Assembly (NCBI GenBank): GCA_006176705.1
Contig: QRFJ01002123.1
Coordinates: 186,001 to 250,000 of the forward strand
Source: Cocos nucifera
Lineage: Eukaryota; Streptophyta; Magnoliopsida; Arecales; Arecaceae
Direction of reading: 5' to 3'
Length of the DNA stretch: 64,000 bases
Made by a program: the position numbers and the translations under genes. Each line of letters begins with the position of its first letter. Position 1 is the stretch's first letter. Below, piece after piece: positions 23,560-36,198 of the stretch. A model generated the notes under the pieces. The model worked only from the letters and a program-made list of their open reading frames with translations. It did not search any database and was not told where the DNA came from.

Positions 23560-24125
23560 TAACTCCTTATAATTTCTCTATTTATGATATTACTGACTGG
23601 GTATTGGATACAAAAAGCCCTTATCATATTTATAATTCATTGCAGGGATTGCAGGTCACTAGAAGATTCTAGCAAGATGAAAGATCTCTGAATGTTGGAG
23701 ATGAAAAATCAGTTCTAGTTCTAGATTTAAAAATTTTGAAACTTGTATTTGAATCTCATACCATTATTCTTAGTGATTGTTATTTCTATCCTAGTTTCTT
23801 TTTAAATATCATTTTTATAGGTCTTTTGGCCATGAACAATTATGAAATTTTAATAAAAAAATGAGTTTGTAATATCATTATGAATGGTATTACTGCTTTC
23901 TATGGACAATTGAATAATTGTGTATATATGTTATCAAAATCTATTAATGTAGTCTATTCAACTGGCAAACATACTAGCTTAGATAATGTGACAGATATCT
24001 ACTTATAGCACTGTAGGCTAGGTCATATAAATAAGAACATAATAAGCATGTTGGCTTAAGAGGGTATCCTCGAACTTAGTAATTGTGAATCACTTCCAAC
24101 TTATGAATCATGTCTTCTTGGTAAA
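23560..24125 (+). pseudogene. Element C protease and GAG-pre-integrase
   Basis: The frame reads DWVLDTKSPYHIYNSLQGLQ, where the aspartic protease D-T-G has become D-T-K. It continues with IILSDCYFYPSF, MNGITAF and the pre-integrase stretch HCRLGHINKN. In its second half CESLPTYESCLLGKM one zinc-binding Cys is Tyr. Stops interrupt at several places. Confidence 0.78.
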
Positions 24126-24960
24126 ATGACTAAGTCACCTTTTACTGAAAAAGGTGAGAAAGCCACTGAGCTCTTAGGTTTGTTACATACTAATATATGT
24201 AGACCAATGAGCACAAGTACCAGAGGTGGATATGTCTACTTCATTACTTTCACAGATGATCTATCTAGATATAGATATTTCTATCTGATGAAACATAAGT
24301 CAGATTTTTTTGAAATGTTCAAACAATTCTGAGATGAAGTAGAAAAATAAACTAGAAAGAGTATTAAAACTCTTTGATCTGATAGAGGAGGAGAACACCT
24401 TTTCAGTGAGTTTCTCACATATCTAGGAGAGAATGGGATTCTCTCCCAATGAACTCCTCCAGGAACACCATAGCATAATGGTGTATCTAAAAGGAAAAAT
24501 CAAACTATGTTAGACATGGTCTGATCCATGATGGATTTTATCAGCTTGTCGATATCCCTCTAGAGATATGCACTCGAATCGGCTTGCTATCTTTGAAATA
24601 GGATTTCAAGTAAATCTGTGGTTAAAACTCCATATGAGATATAGACAGGATGTAAGCCAGCACTTTCACACCTCAAGATCTAGGACTGCCCGACTTATGT
24701 CAAACGGTTAATTACAGATAAACTTGGACCTAGGTCTGACAAGTGCGCATTTATAGGGTACCTAAAAGAGATCAAAGGATACTATTTCTACCATGCTAAT
24801 AAATAAAAGATGTTCGTCAGCCTTAGGGCAACCTTTTTGGAAAAGAAGTTCCTTAGTGAAGGAACTATTGCCTCTAAGGTTGAACTTGATGAAGTTCAAC
24901 AGATAAAAAGTCCAACATAAAATGCTGAACCTGAGTCAGATTTGATTAGATCAGATCCGA
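24126..24960 (+). pseudogene. Element C integrase
   Basis: The core reads LLHTNICRPM, where the first catalytic Asp is Asn. Next comes FITFTDDLSRYRYFYLMKHK, then SDRGGEHLFSEFLTYLGENG with the second Asp kept. Finally NGVSKRKNQ has Lys in place of the catalytic Glu. With two of three DDE residues lost and several stops it cannot function. The downstream frame holds FIGYLKEIKGYYFY, typical of the copia integrase tail. Confidence 0.82.
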
Positions 24961-25031
24961 AGCCTAGTGAACCCACACCATTAAGGTGATCTGATAGAGT
25001 ATCGTGCCATCCGAATAGATACTATAGATTC

Positions 25032-26075
25032 TTGATCCAGGATGGTGATCCCATCGAACTCGATGAGAATGATGAGGATCTGATCACTTACATGGATGCT
25101 ATACAAAGACCCAACTCTGAGAAATGGCTAGAAGCCATAAGATCCAAAATGGATTCTATGAAGGTCAACGATGTATGGACATTAGTTGACCCACCTGAAG
25201 GGGTTAAATTCTTTGGGTGTAAATGGATATTCAAAAGAAAAAGAAGCACAAACGAAAAGGTGGAGACCTATAAAACCCGTCTGGTTGCCAAGGGGTATCA
25301 TCAACATTATCGTATTGACTATGACGAGACATTCTCCCTAGTGGCAATGCTTAAATTCATTCGAATAATGCTTGCAATAGCTGCCCACCTAGACTATAAG
25401 ATCTGACAGTTGGATGTGAAGACAGCTTTCCTAAATGGAGAGCTGATCGAAAAGGTGTATATGATACAACCTAAGAGGTTCACATCCATAGATAAGTCCA
25501 AGGTGTGCAGGCTTCAGAGATCCATTTATGGATTGAAGCAAGCATCTCGAAATTGGAACATGCATTTTGATAAAGTGATCAAAATGTATGGCTTCATTAA
25601 GAATGAAAAAGAATCCTGCATTTACAAATGGACAAATAGTCCAGCAATGGTATTTCTTGTTTTGTACGTGAATGACATTCTCTTAATCAAAAATGACATC
25701 TCCACATTACAGGAAATAAAAATCTGGTTGTCATCACAGTTCTTCATGAAGGACTTGGATGAAGCATCCTACATCCTAGGAATGAAGATCTATAAGGATA
25801 GATCTAAAAGGATGCTTGGTATATCCCAGTCTATGTACATAGAAATTATGCTGAAGAGGTTTAGTATGGAGAATTCCAAAAAGGGCTATCTCCTCATAGG
25901 TCAAGAAATTCCACTCTCTAAGAAGAATTGTTTGACAACTCTTGAAGAGAGAGAGCATATGAGTAGAATCCCATATGCTTTGACAGTGAGGTCTATCATG
26001 TATACAATAATATGTACGAGATCAGACGTGGCATATTCACTAGGAGTAGTTAGTAGATATCAGTCTAACCCTTGA
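25032..26075 (+). pseudogene. Element C reverse transcriptase
   Basis: It reads VNDVWTLVDPPEGVKFFGCK, LVAKGYHQHYRIDYDETFSL, then after a TGA at 25405 the block LDVKTAFLNGELIEKVYMIQ, LQRSIYGLKQASRNWNMHF and LYVNDILL. The catalytic YVDD is YVND. Downstream, MKDLDEASYILGMKIYKDRS and RSDVAYSLGVVSRYQSNP complete the domain before a TGA. Confidence 0.87.
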
Positions 26076-26645
26076 GAAAATCACTGAAAGGTGGTTAAAA
26101 CCATCCTTAAGTATTTGAGAAATACCAAGGACCAATGGTTGGTTTATGGTGAGTTAGATTTGAAACTAATGAAATTTACAAACTTCAGTTTTCAATCTGA
26201 CCATGATGACAGTAGAAGCATGTCGAGGTATATCTTTACTCTAAATGATGGAGCCATCTACTGAAAAAGTTTCAAGCAACATATAATGGCAGACTCTATT
26301 TATGAAGTAGAGTACATGGCAGCATCAGATGCAGCAAAGAAAGCTATGTTGCTGAGGAAATTCATCACCGAGCTTGGAGTAGCACCCTCTATTGATGGTC
26401 CAGTTCTGCATTATTGCGATAGCACTGGCACCATAGCTCAAGCAAAGGAACCGAAGGCACACCAGCAGACAAAGCACATTCTGTGCCACTTCCATCTGGT
26501 CCATGCAATCATGGATCGTGGTGATGTCGATTTTCAGAAGATCGATGGAAAGAAGAACCTAGCCGACCCCTTCACTAAAGCACTGGCAATCAAGGAGTTC
26601 GACAATCATAAGTCGAAGATGGATATTAGATACGGTACCAAGTAG
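26076..26645 (+). pseudogene. Element C RNase H
   Basis: After three stops (about 26075, 26230 and 26264) the frame reads MADSIYEVEYMAASDAAKKA, LHYCDSTGTIAQAKEPKAHQ, KHILCHFHLV and KKNLADPFTKALAIKEFDNH, then a natural stop 20 bp before the 3' LTR. This is the standard copia RNase H C-terminus. Confidence 0.85.
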
Positions 26646-26650
26646 CTTTA

Positions 26651-26664
26651 GGATAAGTAGAAGT
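26651..26664 (+). other. Polypurine tract of element C
   Basis: GGATAAGTAGAAGT abuts the 3' LTR start TGTTGG. Confidence 0.75.
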
Positions 26665-29154
26665 TGTTGGAAATTGTGTTCCAAAAGTCAATCGTTAGCC
26701 TGTTAACGGTTGAGCTACTTTGTATATGTAATTAATCATTGATAAATAAAATACTTTGGCATATTTTTCATCACAAGTCTTCATCTTCTAATGAACTTCA
26801 TTTTTGTGATAAAGTCCTTAGGACTATTTAGTTTCAATAAAGAGAGGATTAATCGATTAGTCCTTAAATTAGTTCACGATCAAATGATAGGCTGTTAAAT
26901 ATAACAACAACATCTATTAAGCATAAGTCACTGTATGCCATATAGGATGATTTTTCTCTTAACCAAGGAGTGTGGAGACACTGGTATGGCATATAGATGA
27001 TATGTATGGATACATCATCATTGAACATGACCAACTCTAGAGCATTCTGCTGTCGAGGATATCTCTGATGGGATATAGGTAGAAGTGTTTCTTAGACCTG
27101 AGATCACCTCAGTGACTTGTAAGCAACTCACCATGCTTTGGTACCGAACAGACTAAATTTCTAATTCAATAATGGAAGGCTTATGGGCACAGTCAAGTAC
27201 TTACAAAGTTGATGTGTGATCAAGATGAAATTGACCACTCCAAGAGTTGGAGAAGTATCACTATATTTCACTATAGCAAATCTTGGTCAGGATAATCCAT
27301 CGGATGGATTTGATATTTTGAAATACAATGTGGAAAATCTAATTAGAGTTGACAGTTGAACTCTGAGGTGTCCTATGAGCATTTTGGTCAAGGAGATGAA
27401 TTATATGGAAACTATATCCGCATTGATTCTAAGGATGGTGTTCTATACATTCGATCTATCTGGCCGTCGGATATCATTGCTAGATGATCACTTTGATTGG
27501 TATAAGAATTTATTCTTTTGCTATTGACTTAAGTTTAAACCTATGAGATCACACATATTAGAGCTCATGATCTGATCGAATGGTTGATCAATGATTGAGA
27601 ATCATTTTAGGATTAAACGATCAATACGATTGATGTTTAACCTAGTACAAGTATTGCAGGAGGATTGATTACCAATTTATTTGCTAATTGGCTTAATTTG
27701 ATTAAATCAAAGGATTGAGATTAATTTTAATTAAATATAATTTAATTAGATTTAATTTGGACTTGATTGGATCAAGTTCAATTAACTTATTGGATAAGTC
27801 AAGTGCAAGAAAAAACTAGTCCTAGTCTAACTGGGACTTAGGTCAACTCAATTTTCTAATTTGATTAAAAATTAAATTAAAATTAAATCTAATTAAATTT
27901 GATTTAATTGAATCATTAATTGGGTTAGAACCTAATTTAATTTGGTTGAGTTGATTTTGGTTTAATTTGGTTTAAGAAACCACTTTGATCAAGTCATAGA
28001 TAGAATCCTAGTAAGACTAGGATTCCTCCTTACGCCACCTTAGTCCCAATGCCCCCCATGCCTATTTCTTTTGTATTTTTCATGAAAAATCCTTTTTTTC
28101 CTATTCTTCATGTGCACCCCCTCTCTCCCTCTCTTTTCTATATGGTAATTGAATAGAAGTCCAAGTCAAAGGAGTTTGTTTTGATATTGGATTCTATAAG
28201 ATAGAATCCTAACAAACACAAACTCTTCCCAAAAAGTGCCACCCCCTCTCTAAATTAATTTCTTTTTTATTCCATGTGAGAAACCCCTTTTCTTGTGTTC
28301 CTTTTCTTATTGGTACATGCCAAAAATTATGGAGGGGACGCCCAAGAGTTGGATGCCCCTTGACTTACCCTATTTGACCTTTCCTTGTCTAGTATTTGAC
28401 CTACACAAGGACTCTTCTTTTCTTAAATATTTTGAATAAATTTTGGCTTAAAATTTTTATGGGTTATATAATTTTGAGAGAGCTTTGAGGTGTGTGAAAA
28501 TTAGAGAGAGAGAACCTCTAGACATTGAGATTCAATAGACACAAAACTAGGTATCTAGGTGAGAGTAAAGAGAAGAAGAAGAGGGTCTTCTTCTAGAGTT
28601 ATTATGTTTATCTCTTCCCTTCCTTCTTCCTTGAGTTTTTTGAGAGTGTCTCACATCTAAAACCTCTTCTCCTCCTTCTCCTCTTTAGAAGAGTCCAATC
28701 TAGAAGAAAGAAGGTATCTGATCAACCATCGAAGAAATATCAGCGCAGTACTAGCATACTGTGCTGATTTTCAGTATCTAGATTTTTTATCATGATCGTG
28801 GGCTCATGTGGATGACTCCTAGAAGAGGCCGGTCATGTGTACAGCTTACAACTTCATCCTCAAGTTTGGATCAATAAGTTAGAACATCTAACTCACTCAG
28901 GTAATAGATCTGATCTATTAGTTTTTTTCATACATGCATGAGATGTAGTGTAGATCTAGGTTGATGTGATCAATCTTTTCTTCTTATTTATTTTTAATTT
29001 TAGATTTAAATATCATATAATAATCATATGATATGGTCTTAGATCTAGGGATTATCTTATATTTAAAATTAATTAGATTAATTTTGAGTCTTCTACTGCT
29101 AATCTAGAAAAAATTTTAAGATCTAGCCCTGACACACTAGATCCGGTTCCTTCA
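26665..29154 (+). repeat. 3' LTR of element C
   Basis: It is 2490 bp, TGTTGG to TTCA, a direct repeat of 18287-20771, and is followed by the TSD TGGTA. Confidence 0.92.
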
Positions 29155-29159
29155 TGGTA

Positions 29160-29560
29160 AGGAGACACTGGTGTACAAGAAGATCGTATCAGTACTCAGG
29201 CCCAATGAGCAGCGAGAATAGATGACGAAGAGAAAGGTCTTCCAGGAGTGTCTTGTGGTTTCAGAGAAGCAAAGAAAAGAAAAGAAGAAGGGCGAATAGA
29301 GGGGCAGCAAGGGATCCAAGAGATGCTTCAAGTGCAGAGAAGCAGGGCACTTTAAGTGGGAGTATCCGATTTGGAAGAAGTACAAGAAAAGAGAAAACTC
29401 AGATTCCATTAGTTCAATCACTGAGAGTGAAGATTCGGATGAAATCTTGGTGGTCTCGAAGGAGCCCATGGGGTGCGGTGTATCTGAGATGACTTTGAAC
29501 GGATCTATGAAGCATGGAGGATCCGAAGAAGCAGCGATGGTGTTCGAGGTACAGCGGTAG
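29160..29560 (+). pseudogene. Element D gag, C-terminal part with zinc knuckle
   Basis: The frame left at 18286 resumes here: KETLVYKKIVSVLRPNE, a stop, a basic stretch, another stop, then CFKCREAGHFKWEYP. This is a CX2CX4HX4C knuckle in which the last Cys is Tyr. A serine/acidic tail (SDSISSITESEDSDEILVVS) follows and the frame ends at 29558. No protease motif follows, so D probably never carried pol or lost it early. Confidence 0.8.
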
Positions 29561-30128
29561 GCCCAGTAGTGTAGTGTTGGATGGTTAGCCTTGGGAGACT
29601 CGAAGATAGAGTTGACTTCTATGACATCAAGGGGACTTCGATTCTAGGTGCAGCACCGAAGAGAGGTGGCTTCATGGGTGGAGGAAGCTGTGACACAGGT
29701 TCAGAGTAGAGGGGTACAGAGGAAGAACCTATATCCCAGCACCAGTGCCAAGGCTGTACAGATCCAGATGGAGAGGATTGTGTAGAGAGACAGGCATGGC
29801 TCTGAGGGGATAGTGTTAGGTGGAGCATCAGGATATGCAGCGAGTGCCAATAAAGGAATGTTGCATGATCTCCAGGAAAATCCAAGATAAGTGATGCAAC
29901 TGTCAAGTAGAAGAATACCTATAACTCCAAAGGTGGTGCAGAGGAACAAGCCAAGGACTTCAGCGATGGAGGCGGTCATCCCAAAGGCCTCAAAGGGAGC
30001 TCAGCAACTGAAAAAGAATGGTAGTGGCAAGGTGAGCACAAGGAGCTATCAGGACATGCAGGGATAGCGGAATTGTGCAGAAGAATGTTGTCAGATTTGC
30101 CAAGACTTGGGCACACCAAGATGGAGAT
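29561..30128 (+). other. Element D 3' internal region and polypurine tract
   Basis: No recognisable domain is seen. Purine-rich sequence (GAGGTGG, GGAGGAAG) ends in AAGATGGAGAT at 30118-30128, just before the 3' LTR. Open frames on the minus strand (29619-29979) match nothing I know. Confidence 0.6.
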
Positions 30129-31020
30129 TGTAGGTAGTGGGTACTCCCAAGCTTTGGGAGGCCATGGGCGGAGCCAGGGTGAGGGCTCCGAGGAGACTAG
30201 GACAGGTGCAGTCCTAGGGCTAGGATAGGAATTGTCCTAGGGTGCAGGCGGCATGTAGCTCTTTATGGGCTTGAGATTCAGGTATTAAGAATCTTGAGGG
30301 ACTTGGTTGGTGCTACAGAAATCTAGGATATAAGATAGAGCAAGAAACCAAAGTCGAAAGATTGAAGACTGCAGAAAAGAAGCTTTCTATAGGTTAGCCG
30401 GCTCAGTCTCAAACTAGGTCGGCTAAGTCTCAAAGCACAGGACAAATAGAAGATCGCATTCGAGACTGTAGGCATGGGATAGAAACTGGGCCGACTCAGT
30501 CTGAAACTAAGCCGACCCAGTCTCAGGTTAGCTAGCCCAGTGCTGAGACTAAGCCGACCCAGTATGCAGGCAGAGTTATGTGTGGGTTCTATTTAGGCTA
30601 GAATAGGGACTTATCCTAGGGGTCTTAAGGCCTGGTTCAAGAGGTCATAAGGGGACTAATTCATATATGGGTTAGGTTTAGATCCAAAGGATGAGATCAT
30701 GTGAGACATGGGTGTACATGGGCTCGGTGAGTGCTTTCATGTATTGGGTTAGCCTAGGAGAATTTTTGAGCTAGGATTTATTAGGATTCATGTGAGAACT
30801 CTAGGATATATAAATCAAAATATTATAACTTTTACAATAAGGGTTGGAATACAATTGAGCTTTTCTTCCTAACTCTCTTCTCTCTTCTCTCTAGTTTCAA
30901 TGCCAAAACCCTAGCTTCTCTCATCTTTCTTAGATTTTCTTCAGTTTGCTGGATTAATATTCAGGTTTATGCAAGAGATCGGATCTACGACTATGGCTCC
31001 GAGCAGCCATAGGAACAACA
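30129..31020 (+). repeat. 3' LTR of element D
   Basis: It is 892 bp, TGTAGGT to AACAACA, a repeat of 16713-17595. It is followed by GAGTC, the imperfect TSD. Confidence 0.87.
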
Positions 31021-31180
31021 GAGTCCAACATATAGTACCTAGCTTTATTATCTTCGTCCATCCATTTTTTCAAAGATGCTCTCTATTCAGTAAATGGACG
31101 TGCTATAAGGTGGGGGGTCCTAGTCCAATACATGAGTTAGCTTTTCAAAATCTAAAATAATTTTGAAGTTTCAGAGCCAA
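31021..31180 (-). pseudogene. Element E gag, N-terminal part
   Basis: The minus strand reads ARPFTE, RASLKKWMDEDNKARYYML, matching WRASLNKWTDEDNKASYYML in F (50100-50040). The frame continues at 16712 beyond D. Stops are present. Confidence 0.72.
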
Positions 31181-32959
31181 TTCTTATAATTGGGTTTGGT
31201 CAGTCTGTGGGTGTCTAGGATTTGGGCTAGTGGGTTGGATGCAGACATTTTTCTGTAGAGAGTCAAAGTTTCTAGTTAGATTTTATAATTAGACTTAACC
31301 AATTTATTTAGAAATTTCATTTTTAAATAAATTAGGCTCCCACTATTTTCTCAGATCTCTATACTTTCTTAGCAAAGATGCAAAAATCTCCACGAACAAA
31401 GACTTCTAGTGGATGATGTGGTCCCACCGACTGGTTTACCACCTCACTTAACAGTTATTGGTGATGGGTCAACCCGATGGATGGATAACTCTTATCCAAT
31501 GATTCTCCAATCATGGAGCACCCAAACTAGATCTCTAATTCATGAAGCTCACCATGTTCGAAATATTAGTCCAATCTTTAGTTAAGATAAATCCACCATT
31601 TTCATGAATTGAATTCCTGATTGGATCCCTCACCGTATCCAAATTATTGAGCCCAACCCATGCTCCAACCCATAGCATCCAGTGCCTAATAGACGTGGTT
31701 ATATCTTTTTGGTGCAACTGAATCACTGTAACTAGCCAAGAACAATCAACCCCGAAAAGAGTCCGTACATCTACAATGGTGGAAGACCTATGACTTAATA
31801 TTTTCTTAGGAAGATTTGATTTAGGTCTCTTTAACTCGACTTATCTTAGTCATAATAAATATAACTAACCTAGTGACATGAGTTAGCTCGAATCATTAGC
31901 CACCTCTAATTAGAACTGGGTTGACCTAATCAGCCAGATAAGTGAGATCAGTAGGAGGAATATGCCATTAACTTGCCATGAATGCATTCAGGTTGAGTAG
32001 CTTCCAATTAAAGACCACTGGTCATATTTGCCAAACTTACCTTAGACACTGATTTGTCAAATCAGAACTAATTGGGTTAGCCTACAATCCAGGCTCGAAC
32101 CACGGAGCCAAATTAAGTCTTGATTTGGTCAACCATATGTGACTGTGAGTCAACCTTGATCCAAACTTAATCCTATTAGGCTGGTCATTTCTAAGCACTC
32201 TTGATCCCACCTAACCAACTCTTGATTCGATTTGATCAACTGCTAGACCTAATTGAACTACCTATATCTGAACCCAATTTTATGAAAATATCTTAGATTT
32301 GAAAACTCATAATTTTTAGATTTAATTAATTTTATAATCTTAATTTTTAATTAAATTTGAGTTCAAAAATAAAACATGCACAAAAATCCTAGGGTTACAG
32401 GATCTAGAATTTTACAAAAATTAAGTTTTGAATTTCTAATTAGGAAAAAATATGCAGTACCCCTACATGCCATAAGAGCACTCCATCGAATGAAAAGAGA
32501 GGATCTTTAAAACTTTCTTACTCTTATGACCGGACAGCCAAGGGGAATGCTTTAATTAGAAATAATAACTATACTACAAAACTAATAGATCTATAACATA
32601 TATCACATATAAATTACAGATCTAATTATGCATGCTTTGTATACGTCTCATGTATCATTAATTAAACCAAAATATGCATGTTTTTAGATTTGATAAATCT
32701 CATATATCATCTAGAAAATAAAATTTTAAATGATCTAATCATATAAAATTCTATTCTAAACAATCATTGAATAATTCTACAAACTAGTCTAGACATGCAT
32801 CCATCATATCACATATAAAAATTAAATTTTAATTTTTTGATTTTAGATCTGAACATATTTGATGTGACATCTAAAATCTTTAATATTAGATCATAGAAAA
32901 AGTTAAAAATCAGATCTTAGATAGATTTGAAGAACTGCTAACCTGGCTCTGATACTAGT
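31181..32959 (-). other. Element E leader and primer binding site
   Basis: This is noncoding and homologous to the leader of F (50214-52143). The primer site CCTGGCTCTGATACTA at 32942-32957, read as TAGTATCAGAGCCAGG on the minus strand, is a near-consensus iMet site next to the LTR. Confidence 0.75.
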
Positions 32960-35195
32960 TGAAGAAAAAAATCTAGTTTTTCTGCCATAGGATCGATCTG
33001 ATCTATAGAAAAAATTTTAAAATTTTTTTTATAGATTCTAATCAGATCTAAAAGTTTTCGGATCTGATCTTAACAATATGATATTAAATCTAAAGATTAA
33101 AATTAAATTAGATATAATTTTATATCTAATTAAGTAATCTAATTATCTTGTCGATGATCTGTTGCATCCAAAGTTCTGGATCAAGCCATGCATGCGTCTA
33201 GCCTCTATCAGTATCCACTCAAGCTAGTTCTGGATATCTTCTTCTTTTGAATCTAGCCTCCAAAAATTAGATCTAGATCTGATCTATAGGACCTTCAAAA
33301 CTGCTTCTGAAGATGACGCGCTCATCTCACATAAACCCATTGTGTCCAACGTGAACTATGTGCCAATTCACATGGATTTTCCTCGCTATTTATGCCCAAC
33401 TTTTGGGCATGGAGAAGAGGGAGAGGAGGAGGATGAGAGGGCATGGAATAATGGATGGGGCGGCAGCCTTGCGGCATGGTAGTTTGGGCACACTAAAACC
33501 CTAGGTGCAGGAAGGGTTTAAATAGATCTTATTGCGCCATGCAATGCCACACAGGTTTGACCAATCAAATTGCTTCAATTAATCAGATCTAAATCTGATT
33601 GGTGGTGCCAACACATCTAATCCAATCAGATGAGAGTTACCTAAAATCCTCCATAAGTGGTGCCATAATTGGATAAGCATAAAAAATTTTGGTGCCTAAG
33701 ACTTTGATCCCATAAAGAAACTGAGAGTCCCATTCTCATGGGACTCTCTCCTTTTTCCCCATGTGCATGAAAACCAAGTGGGCGCACGTTGGGCGCATGC
33801 CCCTATCCTTTCTTTCCTGCATTAGGTCATCTCACGTCCTGATAGTGATAAGAATTGGCAAATCTGGTCCTGTCGAATATAGGAATTGGCAGGTATTGTC
33901 CCATTCTCATCTGATGGATTAGGACAATAATTTTCTAACCTGGACAAGCTCCAGTTATACTAGGATAAAGCCATACAAGATTTCTAGGTGAGCCTAAACC
34001 AATTTGGCTTAGCCAAGATGAACTAGAAAGATTGCAGAAGGAGAATGTTAGGCTCAATCATGTGCTAGCATGATTTTCTTGAACCTAATTAGATCTAATT
34101 CAAATTAATCAAACTAGGTTAGCTCAATTGATGATATTCAGATTCAAATTCTTATTTGTGTGATCCAATTAGGTTCAGTTTCATATGGTAATGAGATATA
34201 TCGCAATCTCTATCATCGATATCATCAAAATATCTTTCTTTAGATCAAAATTTTTTTATTTATATAATTAGAATGATCGATCATTCTAATTCCTTTCAAA
34301 ATCCATCAATGATATCTAGCTGTATATGGTGGCAATCCATCAGAACTAAAAATAAACTTCTTGGTGTAGCTACTTGTGTGATTGGGTTCTTCTATCTTGA
34401 GCTTTGACAGGATTAGGGTTAAGATGAACTCATCAAATCCAACATCCGTTATATAAATAAATCATTTTATCCAAGTTCGATGCGAAATCCTAATAGAAAA
34501 CTCTTTTCTATTATATCACACTACCATAGCCATGGGCTTAAGAATTCAATCTCATAATCATCATAGAACTACTCCTCCTCTATCGAGGTTGATAAATCCC
34601 ATCTTGGTGCGAACCAATCCCTATAATGAACATGCTATAGCCAACATACACCTCAGAATTCTGAATAGCTAGGAGATCGAGTTATGGTGTAGTTAAATTA
34701 TACCACACTCAAGGTGAACTGCCCAATGCACCTCAGGTTAAAGAACTAGACATACAACTACAGCATCGAGCTTAGTCATTGATGAGAAGGTAGACTTTCT
34801 TATGACTGCTCGAGGTAGTCGCGCTTAATACCCTCATTTTCTAATGAGTACCTGTACTCTCGCTCCAATGTCTCTATATCATAAACTTAAGGCACATCTA
34901 TCATAAAGAAGCGATCATACATCAATCTTTTGAATCAATCACCATCCTCATAATGATCCTACAATCTAGAGTAATTTATGAGTTAATTATGACAACACAT
35001 GCCTTAAATTTTCAACTCTTGAAAATATGTGTTTATTATATCCGTTAACTTAAAGGATGTATCATAGATACTTTAAATACATAATATGATAGAAAAATAA
35101 CTTTTTTATTAATTTATAGTTAAAATTATAAAAATATTCCTAGAAGGTGTATTACAAGTGTCAGCCAATGTAGCTTCTAGGACACAAATCTAACA
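32960..35195 (-). repeat. 5' LTR of element E
   Basis: It is 2236 bp with minus-strand ends TGTTAG (at 35195) and TTCA (at 32960). It is homologous to the LTRs of F and G. Flank CAAGG follows. Confidence 0.87.
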
Positions 35196-35236
35196 CAAGG
35201 TTCATACAAATCATGATTAAAATGATCAAAGATCAT

Positions 35237-35362
35237 GAAAAGAATGGTGTTGCATCACTCAACTTTATTAAGTCTATAAAAAATCTTACTAACCCTTTCA
35301 CTAAAGATCTCCCTAGAGCTTTAATGATAGATGTATCAAGAGGACGAGGCTTAAGCCTATAG
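35237..35362 (+). pseudogene. Element I RNase H C-terminus
   Basis: The uninterrupted frame EKNGVASLNFIKSIKNLTNP, then FTKDLPRALMIDVSRGRGLS and a stop, matches the copia C-terminal pattern NLADPLTKGL...TSRGMGLKP. The N-terminal part is cut off by E. Confidence 0.78.
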
Positions 35363-35941
35363 ATTAAATTACCTTCAATGGCAACCTAGCCTATATGAGT
35401 AGACATCCCTTGAAATATGTTCAATGGATTAAAATAAGTTGATTAAGTAATTAAGAGGAGTGCTTTAGGAGATATCTCTCCAGGCCTATCCCTATTGATG
35501 TTAGTGCTTATTACTACAATTATCGAGGTTGAGTCTAATTCTTAATGAGATCAAAGCCATAAAAATGATAGGATATGTTGTTGCAAATATCCTTAAAGAC
35601 TTACCTTTATGAGTGTGACTATGAGGCTGCAGTGTATGAGAATTAATGCTTATTCTCTAGAAAACTCATGAAATCGAGATACAAGTGCAAGATCATATGC
35701 TAACCCTTAACTGAGCTTGCATAGTGTCCGTGCAATGTATATGTCTAGTTGAGCTTGTGATATAAAGATTATGAATTCAAAGCTTTGGCTACTCTAGGAT
35801 TGTTATAAGCAAAATTTGATATAACTAAGCGAAGGTTCAAGTCCAAAAGACATCTTTGCCTATTACATTAAACAAGTTGCCCAGATAAAAATTTATTTTT
35901 ATATTTTTTATTTTTAAAAATTATTGAATCTTATGGGGAAT
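35363..35941 (+). other. Element I 3' untranslated region
   Basis: I see no coding frame here. It ends in the purine tract before the LTR start. Confidence 0.5.
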
Positions 35942-36198
35942 TGTTACACATGGAATAAAAGAATTCAAAGATTTTTTGACCATTTTAAATATTTAGTATA
36001 TATTAAATACTTTAGTTATTATGATTTCTTTAATTATATGTTTAAAATTTTGATTCCTTTTTTTTTTACCATTGGATGAGAACTACTGGGCTGATTTTAT
36101 TGCTAGATGGTCACTGGTCTTAATGGAGCTTTATAGGGTTTACACCTTTGAATGCTTATAAAAAGAGCTCCCAACTAGTTCATTGGAAATAATATCTA

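Larger units (their letters stand above)
18287..29154 (+). mobile_element. Element C: full-length degenerate Ty1/copia retrotransposon
   Basis: It is 10.87 kb with LTRs at 18287-20771 and 26665-29154 and a perfect TSD TGGTA (18282-18286, 29155-29159). The primer site, leader, gag, protease, integrase, RT, RNase H and polypurine tract are in standard copia order. Many stops and lost catalytic residues show it is dead. By eye, the first ~240 LTR bases differ at about 10%, so it is far older than N. Confidence 0.93.
16713..31020 (+). mobile_element. Element D: gag-only Ty1/copia-type retrotransposon
   Basis: LTRs of 883 and 892 bp start TGTAGGT and end CAATA/CAACA. The flanks are GAGCC (16708-16712) and GAGTC (31021-31025), one mismatch apart. 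A tRNA-iMet primer site and a gag with zinc knuckle are present. No RT or integrase is found in the ~2.5 kb internal region once element C (18287-29154) is removed. D lies in E's gag gene in the opposite orientation. Confidence 0.87.
15932..35195 (-). mobile_element. Element E: Ty1/copia retrotransposon, right part
   Basis: Within the window E consists of gag/protease (15932-16712), gag N-terminus and leader (31021-32959) and the 5' LTR (32960-35195). D is inserted at 16713-31020. Element A cuts it at 15931, and the rest lies beyond the left edge. The right flank CAAGG (35196-35200) is the expected target duplication, with no partner in view. E belongs to the same family as F and G: the LTR starts TGTTAG on its own strand and the gag is the same type. 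Confidence 0.85.
35196..36190 (+). mobile_element. Element I: 3' remnant of another Ty1/copia element
   Basis: It comprises an RNase H tail (35237-35362), a 3' untranslated stretch, a purine tract TTATGGGGAAT (35931-35941) and an LTR start TGTTACACATGG at 35942. The LTR carries a TATA box TATAAAAAG (36157-36165). It ends abruptly near 36190, where gypsy protease sequence of H begins. It is the target into which E inserted. Confidence 0.7.

Noticed and set aside
29619..29979. Two overlapping minus-strand ORFs in element D
   Set aside because: Hydrophobic by composition (complement of purine-rich DNA); no start context or family motif.
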